The notes beneath the pieces are model-generated. The model was not told the origin of the DNA and searched no databases. It worked only from the letters and a program-made list of their open reading frames with translations. This document shows, one piece after another, positions 1-10,265 of a stretch of 16,340 bases of DNA (the stretch's first letter is position 1; every line of letters begins with the position of its first letter). Made by a program: the position numbers and the translations under genes. This DNA comes from Larix sibirica (lineage: Eukaryota > Streptophyta > Pinopsida > Pinales > Pinaceae): assembly GCA_004151065.3 (NCBI GenBank), contig NWUY0300056613.1, positions 6,548 to 22,887 of the forward strand, read 5' to 3'.

Positions 1-199
1 TCATTCTTTCTCTGTGAGGTATACTCAGCTCTTAGATCTGTTGTGACATAGAATTTCATAGTTATTTATCTTGTGGTTATTATTCTAGAGCTAGGGTTTT
101 AACCCTGGTAGGAGATGTGAGGAAATGAGCTAGTGAATTGGATGAGATTGTATACTTATTCTTGTGTGATGCATGGAGGCTGGGCCAAGATCATGGAAA
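1..199. repeat. Dispersed repeat, copy 1 (cut by window edge)
   Basis: This stretch is clearly similar to about 6340-6555. Both copies contain the block around CTAGGGTTTTAACCCT (91-106 and 6447-6462) and the block GTGTGATGCATGGAGGCT. Both lose similarity right after GATCATGGAAA (189-199 and 6545-6555), so that word probably marks the element's end. Similarity is strongest over about 68-199 and patchy before that. The left end lies outside the window. By analogy with copy 2 it may be the leader or LTR end of a retroelement; no coding capacity is visible here. Confidence 0.6.
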
Positions 200-205
200 G
201 GATAA

Positions 206-1690
206 TTTGATGAGTTTTGATCTTGGAATTTAAATTTTGTCATAACTCCATGCCTCTTAGGAACCCATGTTCTCACTATTGATTATGAGACCTACATTGA
301 CTACTTATGAATTCCGATCATCACAGTCTAGCCACTTACCATACAAATACAAATCATAGATCACCTTTCCATGTTTCAATGAATTTCTTATAGATTCCCA
401 ATGCCATTCTACATAGCATAAAATGCATGCTATAAATCAATGCCACTTTCCTATTTCCTTTCCAGTTCTTCCACCCATAACATTGATGCTATAACCAACA
501 ATGAAATCAAAGATAGAACAAAAATCAAAGGCACGTATTGAAATCCAAAGATTTAATTAATATAATTTTGGTGGGGCACTAGAAAGGTCAACTTGAAGAA
601 ATAGATTATCTTATATCTATAAAATTTCACATATTTTTATGTATCAGTTTTCTAAAAATGCCACTTTTCCATACAAATGTGAGGTTTTTCTATGTTCCAC
701 CTTCCAGTCATGATCCTTGGATGCTCACCTTTTCCAAGGTGGGTGCAAAATAAACAATCATGGACATATTGGTCTTGTGTGGCATGCCATGCCTTGCATT
801 AATCATGGTATCCCATAGGTATCAATACAGAAAGACAAGCCCATATAGTTGAAAGAACATAAATAATTAAATAATAGGCAAAGGCACACACCAATGTAGT
901 TCAAATGATAGAATAGTGGTATTAGGTGGTACTCTACCTTCACATGAACTTCGTAACTATTATAAATACATGGTATTCTAATTTTTTATGTGTATCCATT
1001 CAAGTGTCCTCTATTTTGAAAAGAGGCCATTTGCTACAGGAATGAATGATATCGCTTCTCTGGAATTCTCGTCTCTCAATAGAATAACATTAGATCCTTC
1101 CTTGCAATTTTGAATAGTGTCAATATTAAACCCATTAAAAATATTTCCCTCTATCTAGAGAGTTGTAGTATGTTCTACTTCTTTGGATTTTTACTTGTAT
1201 TTTCAATCATCCTTGATGGTGTTTCTATTCTTCACTAACAAAACCTTGGTATATTAATGAAGGAGTCTCTTTCTGCTTTGAAGACATATGTAATGCACAT
1301 GACCTTTGTCCTCCATTGTCTTTTCCTTTATGATAATAGGATTAATGGTGAGGATTTTGGCATGTAAGAAATTTGCTCTCACAATTTGTGAAGTCACATA
1401 GAAACCTAAATTATAGAATTGACTAAAATATCAGAACCCTAAAGAACTAATTCAACATCAACACGGTAAATGCATACCACAAAAAATTCACCAAATCCAT
1501 TAGCTAAACCACGAATGGATATGCCTATGAATCACGTTCTTATTGGTCCTTGGTATGTCATTGTCCTAAATGTATTTGAACCTTGTATCATTAAAGGAGG
1601 AATTGCAGAGTTTTGTTCTTCAATGTCTTTCATTGACACTGAAACTTTGACTCTTACCTAGGGCTCAACCATGGTATAAATCCTACAGGA
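206..1690. other. Featureless AT-rich spacer
   Basis: I see no open frame of convincing length, no tandem structure, no tRNA or rRNA and no recognisable transposon motif in these ~1.5 kb. Short chance frames occur (for example at 1470-1661) but have no supporting composition or motif. Confidence 0.5.
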
Positions 1691-1933
1691 TTTGGGAGAA
1701 GATATGGCAGATGAAAGAACAATCTTGGATAATTTCTATCGGGGGCATAAAAACCAATTCTAGTAGCATAATTGATTGTTTCAACCTCTTACAAGATGGT
1801 TTGGGCAAGGCTGAGAAGATCATAATTTCGACATGCTCCCTTGGCACAATTTTCAAAAATTTACCGCGTGATTTAAAAATTGCATTCCATGTTACTTAGC
1901 AAAACCCTAGTTTCAAAAATCATCGAATAAAAN

Positions 1934-2290
1934 TACTAAAAGATGCTCTAAGGGCCATGGAGCCATAAAATAGGGGCACCCCTATAATTAATCCGATGTC
2001 CTGATTCCAACAGAGTTGATGGTTCATCGATCTGAGCCATGGTCATCAGTTTATGGCCGGTTGAAACTCACCTCCTAGAGGCTTTCAGAAACACATCTTG
2101 AATCCCTACCGAGGGAATATAACTCAAATTGTGGTATAGAACTGAGTTCCGTGAGATCCTGCAAGTGTGTTTGGGCGGGTTCTACATGGGAACACTAGCC
2201 ACAAGTTCCCAGTCGCGGAATTCCCAAAGTTGACCCCTTTCTACAAGAATTGCATTGTCCCTTATTGAGCAAAACCCTAGTTTCAAAAAT
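1934..2290. repeat. Divergent satellite monomer
   Basis: This unit has the normal monomer frame (CCATGG box, ATCAGTTTATGG, the CTCAC...CTCCTAGAG box, ACCGAGGG, CTGCAAG...TTTGGGCGGG, GAATTGCATTG, GCAAAACCCTAG) but departs far more from consensus than the others. The stretch about 2130-2245 includes AGTCGCGGAATTCCC and has more CG dinucleotides than its neighbours. It sits at the array edge, where variant or ancestral monomers are usually found. Confidence 0.6.
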
Positions 2291-4799
2291 CATCGAATAA
2301 AATAATTTATGGTTCATGGACTAAAGGGAGAGGGGTTCCCTAGGTGTACTCTAATGTCACGAGGTCAACATAATTGATGTTTCTTCAATCACAATCTTGG
2401 TTATGAAGTTATGGTGAGTTTCAACTCGCTTCCTAAAGACATTTGGGGACACTTGACAAATTTATATCGGGGGCATAAAAAAAAATTTGAGCAACATAAT
2501 TGAGTGTTGTAACCTCCTACAAGGTTTTTAAGGGAAGGTCAATATGACCATGATGTCCACACATTTTGTTGACTCATTTTTCAAAAAATTACCATGTGAT
2601 GAAAAAATTGCCTTGAATGGTATTTAGCAAAACCTTAGTTCTAAAAAGTTGTAGAAAAAAGTATATATTCCATGGAATCATGGGAGTGGGGTGTCCTTAA
2701 TTATAATCCAATGTCATAAGGCTAATAGAACTGACTAGTTGTCGATTCGAGTCTCAATTATCAAGTTATGTGGAGTTTCAACTTGTTTCCTAAAGCCATT
2801 TAGGGACACTTGGCGAATTTCAACCTGGGGCATAACAACCAATCCAAGTAGCAGAATTGAGTGTTGTAACCTTTTGGATGTTTGTTTATGGAGGGTCGAC
2901 ATGACCATGATGTCTATAGAGTCAACTGACACAATTTTCAAAAATTTACCTTGTGATAAAAAAATTGCATTACATGTTACTTAGCAAAATCTTAGTTCCA
3001 AAAATCATTAGAAAAAATAACACATGGTCCATGGACTCATGGGAGAGGGGTGTCTCTAGGTGCATTTTGATGTCATGGGGCCAAAGAAACTAGCGATTCA
3101 TTGACCCGAGTTTCGATTATCAAGTTATGGTGAGTTTCAACTTGCTTCCTAAAGCCATGTAGAGACACATGGTGAATTTCTACCAGGGGCATAAAAGCCA
3201 ACCCAAGCAACATAATTGAGTGTCGTAACCTCCTAAAAGTTTGTTTTGGCAAGATCGACATGACCATGATGTCCACATACTTCATTGGTACGGTTCTAAA
3301 ATTTTTTACCCTATTATGCAAAAATTGCATTGCATGTTACTTAGTAAAACCCTAGTTCCCAAAAACATATAATAAAATAAAATCCATTCCATGGACTCAT
3401 AGGATATGGGTGTCCCTATGTGTAATTTGATGTCATGAGGCCAATGGAACTGACAGTTCGTCGATCTGAGTCTCAGTTATCAATTTATGGAGAGTTTCAA
3501 TTTGCTTACTAAATCCATTTAGGGAGACTTGGCAAATTTATACCAGTGGCATAAAAAATAATCAGAGCAACATAATTGAGTGTCATAACCTATTTCAAGT
3601 TTGTTTAGGCAAGGAAAACATGATCGTGATGTCCACTCGCTTTGTTGGCACAATTTAAAAAAAATTACCTTCCGATGCAAAAATTGCATTACATGTTACT
3701 TAGAAAAACCCCAGCTCCATAAATCATTGAAAGAAACAACATCTGGTCCATGGACTCATGGGATAGGGGTGTCCCTAGGTGTAATCCAATGTCACGAGGA
3801 CAACATAACTAAAGGTTGATTCATTCGAGTATAGGTTATAAAGTTATGACCAATTTCAACTCGCTTCCTAAAGCCATTCAAGAACAATTATCGAATTTCT
3901 ATCGGGTGCATAAAACCATTTCGAGTAATAGAAGAGTGTTGTAACCTCTTTTAAGTGTTCTTAGGCAAGGCCGACATGACCATGATGTCCACATGCTCTG
4001 TTGGCACAGTTTTAAATTTTTTTACCATATGGTGCAAAAATTGAATTACATGTTACTTAACAAAACCCTAGTTCCGTAAATCGTTGAAAAAAACAACATC
4101 CAATCCATGGAATCATGGGAGTAAGGTGTCCCTAGATGTAATCTGATGTCATGAGGCCAAAGGAACTTAGGGTTCATTGATTTGAGTCTTGGCTCTCAAG
4201 TCATGGCAAGTTTCAACTCGCTTGATCCTAAAGTCATTCACAAACACTTTGCGGATTTCTACATAGAAAAATAAAACCAATACGAGCAATAATATTGAGT
4301 GTCACAACCTTATACAAGTTTGTTTGGGCAAGACCGACATGACCATGATTTATACATGCTCCATTGGCATCGTTTTAAAAAATCTACCTTGTGATGCAAA
4401 AAATGCATTGGATGTTACTTTACGAAACTATGGTTCTAAAAATTGTTGATTAAAACAATATCCAATCCATAGAGTCACTGGAGAGGGGTGTCCCTAGGGT
4501 GTAATTTGATGTTGTGAGGCCAACAAAATCAACAGTTTATTGATTTGAGTCTAGGTTATCAAGTTATGGCAAGTTTCAACTCGCTTCCTAAAGCAATTCA
4601 GGGACACCTGTCAAATTTCTACCTGCGGCATAAAAACCAATATGACAAGTAGAATTGAATGTCATAACCTCCTGCAAGTTTTTTTCGGGAAAGGACCACA
4701 TGAATACAACATCCACAAGATCTATTGGCATAGTTTTCAAAAATTTGCCTCATGATGCAAAAATTGCATTGCATGTTACTTAGCAAAACCCTAGTTTAG

Positions 4800-4870
4800 G
4801 AAATGGTGGAAATAAACAAAATATGGTCCATGGANATCATTGAATAAGATAACATATGGTCCATAGAATC
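4800..4870. repeat. Local ~33-bp duplication with an N at its joint
   Basis: The monomer spacing here is 393 bp, about 33 bp more than elsewhere. The segment reading GGTGGAAATAAACAAAATAT then GGTCCATGGA is followed by N (4835) and by a second version, ATCATTGAATAAGATAACAT then ATGGTCCATAGA. It is either a small real duplication or an assembly joint. Confidence 0.7.
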
Positions 4871-6171
4871 ATGGGAAAGGGTGTCTCTAGGTGTATTCCA
4901 ATATCATGAGTGTAATGGATATGATGGTTCATTGATTTGAGTCCTGGTTATCAGTTTATGGCGAGTTTCAATTCGCTTCCTAAAGCCATTCAAGGACACT
5001 TGCCCAATTTCTATCAAGTGCACAAAAACCAATCTAAGCATCATAATTGATTACATAACATCCTACAAGTTTGTTTGGGAAAGGCTGACACTGAACAACG
5101 ATGTCCAAATGCTATGTTGGCACAATTTTTAAAAATTTACCCTGTGATGCAAAAATTGCTTTGCATGTTACTTAGCAAAACTCTAGTTCTAGAAACCATT
5201 GAATAAAACAAAATTTGGACCATGGACTCATGGGAGAGGTATGTCCCTATGAGTAATCCGATGTCACGAGTGCAATGGAATGGACAGTTCATCAATTTGA
5301 ATCTTGGTTATCAATTTATGACGAGCTTCAACTCGATTTATAAAGCCATTTAGGGACACTAGGAAAATTTCTACCGAGGGCATAAAAACCAGTTTGAGTA
5401 TAAGAGTTGAATGTCATAACCTCCTGCAAGTTTGTTTAGGCAAGACCAATATGACCATAATTTCCACACTCCATTGGCACATTTTTCAAAAATTTACCTT
5501 GTGATGCAAAAAATTGTATTGTATGTTATTTAGCGAAACCCTAGTTTTTAAAATCATTGAATAAATCAATATCCAATCCATGGAATCATAGGAAAGGGGT
5601 GTCCCTAGGTGTAATCCGATACCATGAGACCACAAGAACTGACATTTTGTCGATCCAAGTGTTGATGATCAGTTTATGGTGTTATACACCTAGGCATAGA
5701 GAACCATCCACAATGAGACAAACCATGAAAAAAGGACCTATCATTGCACTAAAAAAGGACGCTAAATTAGGCATGAATTGTATGTTTTGTTGTAGTTTGT
5801 GGACCTAAACACATATGTTGAGGAGAAGCATTAGATCATGGTAATGGCATTGGCACACATGAGAGGATCATTAGGCACATAATAGGACATGTGGCACACA
5901 ATTAGGAGATGAACACCTTGCATGAGGATACTTGGATACCACCATGGAAGAGGAGCACAAGACTAGCATCTTGTTGGAGAGTGTGCCCTCTTATATTAGG
6001 GGTGTTAAACCCTTGGAGAATCATCCTTGGAGGGTGTTTCATCTTAAGTGTTGGATAAAACCTAGTGTGACACATATACATCCTTGTATTTTACAACACT
6101 CCATTTGGTGTTGCCTTATTGGTTAATTGTATAAACCTAATTCTTATGTTACGTTAGCCTCCCTCACCAAC

Positions 6172-6179
6172 TATATACA
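6172..6179 (+). promoter_or_regulatory. TATA-box-like element
   Basis: TATATACA lies in a CCTCACCAAC-TATATACA-TAAAGGGAG context, a typical plant core promoter spacing. It sits mid-way in the retroelement-like segment, where an LTR U3/R boundary would be expected. This is assigned by motif only. Confidence 0.35.
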
Positions 6180-6446
6180 TAAAGGGAGAAGAAATTTATT
6201 ATAACCATTATACCATTTTATTCTATTCCATATTTGTAATTGTCTTGGAGATTCCTTGTAATTAGCAAGCCTTGGCATTGGTGAGTAAACCCAAGGAAAA
6301 GACAAGAAGAGAGAGAGAGTTATCTTGGGATCTTCTTAGAGATATTTCTCTTGTGAGATGCCAGGGTTTGTGATATGCAAGAAACCCTAGAGAATAACAT
6401 GGTTGTGGAGGTGATGATAATTTATCTTATGGTTCTTATTCCAGAG

Positions 6447-6464
6447 CTAGGGTTTTAACCCTAG
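6447..6464. repeat. Telo-box palindrome
   Basis: CTAGGGTT-TT-AACCCTAG has two perfect 8-bp arms and a 2-nt spacer. It contains TAGGGTTT, the reverse complement of the plant telo-box AAACCCTA. The paralogous copy at 91-108 has the same left arm with one mismatch in the right arm (AACCCTGG). Confidence 0.7.
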
Positions 6465-6555
6465 TAGAATACAAAAGGAAGTGAGTTAGCGACTTGGATG
6501 ATAATGTAGCCGTATTCCTGTGTGATGCATGGAGGCTAGGGAAAGATCATGGAAA

Positions 6556-8720
6556 TCCTAGCAATATAATTGAGTTTTGTAACCTCTTGCAAGTTTGTTA
6601 AGGCAAGGTCGACATGACCACAAAGTCCACACATTCCATTGGCATAGTTTTCAAAAATCTACCTTGTGATGCAAAAGTTTCATTGCATGTTACTTAGCAA
6701 AACTCTAGTAATCGTCGAATAAAACAATACTAGGTCCATGGAATCATTGGAAAGGGGTGTCCCTAGGTATAATTCAATATTATGAGTCCGACGATACCAA
6801 TATATCATTTATTTGAGTCTCAGTTATCGGTTTATGGTGAGTTTCAACATTCTTGCTAAAGCCATTTAGGGACACTTGGCCAATTTCTATGTGGGGCATG
6901 AAAATCAATTCAAGCAACATAATTGAGTGTTGTAACCCCTTGCAATATTGTTTGGACAAGGATAACATGATACAAATGTCCACATGCAATGTTGGCACAA
7001 TTTTCAAAAATTTACCTCATAATGCAAAAATTGCATTGCATGTTACTTAGCAAAACCCTAGTTTTGGAAATTGTTGAAGAAAACATATATTCCATGGATT
7101 CATGGGAGAGGGGTGTCCCTGCTTGTATCAAAGGTCATCAAAATGGATTGTTCATCAATTTGAGTCTTAGTTATCAAGTTATGGCGAGTTTCAACTCTCT
7201 TCCTAAATCCATTCAGGGACACTTGGAAAATTTATGCTAGGGGCATACAAACCAATCCAAGCATCATATTTGATTTTCATAACCTCTTGCAAGTTTGTTT
7301 AGGCAAGGTTGACATGACCACAATATCCACATGCTCCAATGGCACAATTTTCAAAAGTTTACCCTGTGAAGGAAAAATTGCATTTCATGTTACCTAGCAA
7401 AACCCTAGCTTATGGATTTGTTGAAGAAAATAACATTTGTCCATGGACATATGGGAGTGGGGTGTCCCTAGGTGTAATTTGATTTCACGAGGCCAACAAA
7501 ACCTATGGTTTGTCAATCTGAGTCTCGGTTATCAAGTTATGGCGAGTTTCAACTCACTTTCGAAAGTCATTCATGGAGACTTGGTGAATTTACATCGGGG
7601 GCATAAAATCCAATCCAAGTATCACAATTGAGTCTCGTAACATCTTGCAAGTTTGTTTTAGGCATGATTGTGATTAACACAATGTTCACATGCTTCAATG
7701 GTACAATTTTAAAAAATTCACCACGTGTTGCAAAAAATACATTACATGTTCTTAAGCAAAGCCCTAGTTCCAAAAGTAGTTGAATAAAACAACATCCAGT
7801 CCATGGGATCACAGGATATAGGTGTCCCTAGGTGTAATATGATGTCACGAGTTTGACAGAATTGATGGTTTATCGATCTAAGTCCCAGTTATCAATTTAT
7901 GGCGAGTTTCAACTCACTTCCTAAAGCCATCCAGGGACACTTAGAGAATTATACCAGGGGAATACAAACCAATTCAAGTAATAAATTTAGTGATTTAACC
8001 TCCTGCAAGTTTGTTTGGGCAAGGCATACATGACCATGACGTCCACATGCTCCATTGGCACATTTGGAAAAAATAGCCTTGTGATGCAAAAAACACATTG
8101 CATGTTAATGGGTAAAACCCTAGTTCAATAAATCGTTGAATAAAACAACATCAAGTCTATGGGATCGTAGGATATGGGTGTCCTTAGGTGTAATTTGATG
8201 TCACACATCCGACGGAATTGATGTTTTGTCGATTTGAATCTTGGTTATTAGTTTATGGCGAGTTTCAACTCACTTCCTAGAGTTATTCAGGGACATTTGG
8301 TGAATTTCTATCGGGGGAATGAATCATAATCCGAGCAACAAAATTGAGTGTCGTAACCTACTGCAAGTTTGTTTAAGCAAGATTGACATGACTATGATTC
8401 ATACATGCCCCATTAGCATGATTTTAAAAAATTTACTATGTGATGCAAAATTTGCATGTTATTGAGCAAAACCCTAGTTTCCAAAATCATAAAATAAAAC
8501 AACATGTAGTCCATGGACTCTGGGAAGGGAGCTAGTCCAACGAAATCAATGGTTTGTCCATTCAAGTCTCGATTATAATTTTATTGTGATTTTCAACTCC
8601 GTTCTTGTAGTCATTCAGGGGCACTTGGTGAATTTATATCATGGGCATAGAAACCAATATGAGCACCGTAACTTCCTACAAGTTTTTTTCGGGCAAGTTG
8701 ACATGACCACAATGTCCACT
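6556..8720. repeat. ~358-bp satellite array, block B
   Basis: This is the same monomer family and orientation as block A. CCCT of the landmark box falls at 6761, 7117, 7466, 7826 and 8182 (spacing 356, 349, 360 and 356 bp). The block enters mid-monomer at CTAGCAATATAATTGAG. The last unit (after 8470) is shortened and worn, lacks the landmark box, and fades out at CATGACCACAATGTCCAC near 8720. Counting both blocks there are about 16-17 full or partial monomers. Confidence 0.92.
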
Positions 8721-8756
8721 TTTTGCAACACAACACACTTATAAAATGCTAGGATT

Positions 8757-8888
8757 ATTGTTAATCAGATTACATCAACCATTGCCATTGAAACATACGA
8801 GTTGTTAATAGGGTTACACCAACCATTGCCATAGAAGCCTACGAGTTGTTAATAGGGTTACATCAACCATTGCCATTAAAACATATGA
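8757..8888. repeat. 44-bp tandem repeat, three copies
   Basis: There are three adjacent 44-bp units, 8757-8800, 8801-8844 and 8845-8888, each containing a TTAATAGGGTTACA-type block followed by CAACCATTGCCAT. They differ by a few substitutions and no indels. The unit is unrelated to the 358-bp satellite that ends just upstream. Confidence 0.92.
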
Positions 8889-9337
8889 GTTACATAGTAT
8901 GATGCAAGTTTAAGAGCACAAGTATGCAATACACATTAAACCAAGCCTTTTGTAAGAGAGTATATGCAATGAATATTCCAAATTGAGCTTGAATATGTTA
9001 GCAATAACCAAATTAATTTGCTTTCTAGTAGTAGATTACATGATGTCAAACCAAAGGATTGTGTGGTTCTTACTTTGACATAAATATTGTGCAACTTTGA
9101 GGCACTAGTTTTCATAGTGATTAAGGTGATAAAAAGTGTAATTTTGACTATGAAATACATTAGGGTGCTCACAATATGATGAAGAATAGTAAACAACTTA
9201 GTACTTTATTCTTGGGAAAAATAAAGGTGAGGCCCATTAGGTTGAATAAGTGTATTATTGTAGCTTGAGTTCCTTATATAATGTTTGGTGAAACAAAGGA
9301 TTATATATCAAAAGACTTTAGATTATTGTTTTTATAT
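8889..9337. other. Featureless AT-rich spacer
   Basis: No coding, repeat or RNA signal is seen. A minus-strand frame at 8936-9196 has the hydrophobic, low-information composition expected by chance in AT-rich DNA. Confidence 0.5.
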
Positions 9338-9672
9338 CAAACCAAACCAAATATTTCATACCCTGACCTGTCCTATCCCTAACCAAACCCTAGCCTATAA
9401 AATCCTAACCTAACAAAGCCTGACAAACCATAGCCAAGCCCTAGCCTCTACAAGGCTACCCTACCCTCCTAAGGCTACAGTACATTAGCCTATAATAACC
9501 TATTAGATCCTACCAAACACCTACCACAACCTATTATAACCTAGCCTAAACCAAACACTTAACCTAATATACCCTCCCAACCCTACATGAACTTCCCTTA
9601 CCTAGCCTAATCTTGCCCTACCCTAGCCAAGAGTAACCTAGCCTACACAATCTACCCACTAGCCTCTATGCA
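9338..9672. repeat. Degenerate CCTA-rich tract (telomere-like composition)
   Basis: The plus strand is almost free of G and is built of words such as CCTAACC, CCTAGCC, ACCCTA and AACCTA over ~330 bp; the complement reads GGTTAGG-like. One exact telo-box AAACCCTA is at 9385-9392. It has no fixed period, unlike true telomeric arrays (CCCTAAA in most plants). It may be a decayed interstitial telomere-type repeat or an independent microsatellite. Confidence 0.75.
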
Positions 9673-10041
9673 CAAACCTGTCATGTGAGTTTCATCACTC
9701 ATTGAAATGGTAGGCCATCTTTTAGAGCCACGACAAACCTATAACTTTATTATTCATCTCAAAATCATAAAACTAAGGAGAAGAACACTTATATTATTGG
9801 TGTGTTATACTTCTTATACTATTTAATTTGTATATTTCTTCTAATGCAATTGTCATTTACTTCTATGGTTTTGCACTTTCTTTTGTGGTCATATTGGTGT
9901 GCACACACATATTAATTGCCATTTTATTACACTTTATTGCATTTTTGTATCATGTAATATTAGCAATATAACACATATATGCATCATGGCATGACATTAA
10001 TACTAACATTTAATATTGACTATTTCTTTTTTGTTTGTTAG
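9673..10041 (+). other. T-rich, intron-like stretch ending in a splice acceptor
   Basis: This is AT/T-rich sequence with no frame. It ends at TATTTCTTTTTTGTTTGTTAG (acceptor AG at 10040-10041), a strong polypyrimidine tract and 3' splice site, right before an Asp-rich reading frame. That suggests the 3' part of an intron, but I found no upstream exon. Confidence 0.35.
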
Positions 10042-10265
10042 AACATTGTAGGAGATGATCACATAGATGATGATCTAGACTATGCTGAGAGTGGATTAGA
10101 GAGAGGAGTGTATGGCGATGATGATGGATCAAATGAAGATGATGATAGATGGTACCGAGGTTGATTGAGATGATGACGATGATGATGCTGGTGGTAGCCA
10201 ATGACGTTGCTCACGAGCATGTCGATGATTATTACTGTCTCCATGGTACTGGAGATGTATTATAA
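10042..10265 (+). pseudogene. Asp-rich C-terminal exon fragment, frame-broken
   Basis: After the acceptor at 10041 a 40-codon frame reads NIVGDDHIDDDLDYAESGLE, then on through GDDDGSNEDDDRWYRG to a TGA at 10162. Acidic coding sense continues in a second frame (DDDDDDAGGSQ, stop at 10202) and in a third (ANDVAHEHVDDYYCLHGTGD, stop at 10263). A Tyr/Asn-rich stretch (YYNFYDDPNSYYNLHY) follows to about 10310. This looks like the disordered acidic tail of a nuclear protein broken by small indels. Such tails occur in some plant hAT/DUF659-type transposases, but no catalytic or dimerisation motif is present, so that family is only a guess. Confidence 0.35.

Larger units (their letters stand above)
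1720..5680. repeat. ~358-bp satellite array, block A
   Basis: This is a tandem array of degenerate monomers. The landmark box (consensus GTGTCCCTAGGTGTAAT) recurs with its CCCT at 2338, 2695, 3054, 3414, 3773, 4130, 4492, 4885, 5245 and 5603. Spacing is 357-362 bp except for one 393-bp interval. Other boxes keep the same order in each unit: CCATGGACTCATGGGA, GAGTTTCAACTCGCTTCCTA, GGCATAAAAACCAAT, TTTGTTTGGGCAAGG, CATGACCATGATGTCCACA, TTTTCAAAAATTTACC and TTAGCAAAACCCTAGTT. The block opens with a partial unit (about 1720-1932), then a divergent one. It stops mid-monomer at about 5680. Copies are visibly diverged from each other, so the array is old. Short frames inside recur only because the monomer recurs. 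Confidence 0.93.
5681..6555 (+). mobile_element. Retroelement-like segment interrupting the satellite (dispersed repeat, copy 2)
   Basis: Satellite similarity ends near 5680 and resumes at about 6556. About 75-90 bp of monomer is missing across the gap, so this is not a simple clean insertion. The segment looks like a plant LTR or leader: a TATA-like TATATACA at 6172-6179, then a T-rich stretch, TAATTAGCAAGCCTTGG, a GAGAGAGAGA run, and an end shared with window positions 1-199. Short GGCACAC/GGCACAT words recur near 5852, 5874 and 5892. A frame from ATG 5944 to 6126 (60 codons, ACCATGG context) shows no known motif and is probably chance. No TG...CA termini or target duplication could be fixed. 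Confidence 0.5.

Noticed and set aside
5944-6126. Small gene starting at ACCATGG in the satellite interruption
   Set aside because: The 60-codon frame has no recognisable motif and would lie upstream of the only TATA-like element.
2735-7812. Recurring ~60-85-codon frames on both strands inside the satellite, several sharing an ending such as TIFKNLP...KIALHVT
   Set aside because: They recur because the monomer recurs. They are intact in only some copies, occur on both strands, and most differ in start and length, so there is no sign of selection for a peptide.
8757-8888. CRISPR-like array (regular repeats)
   Set aside because: The 44-bp units are directly adjacent with no unique spacers, and the context is plant DNA; it is a plain tandem repeat.
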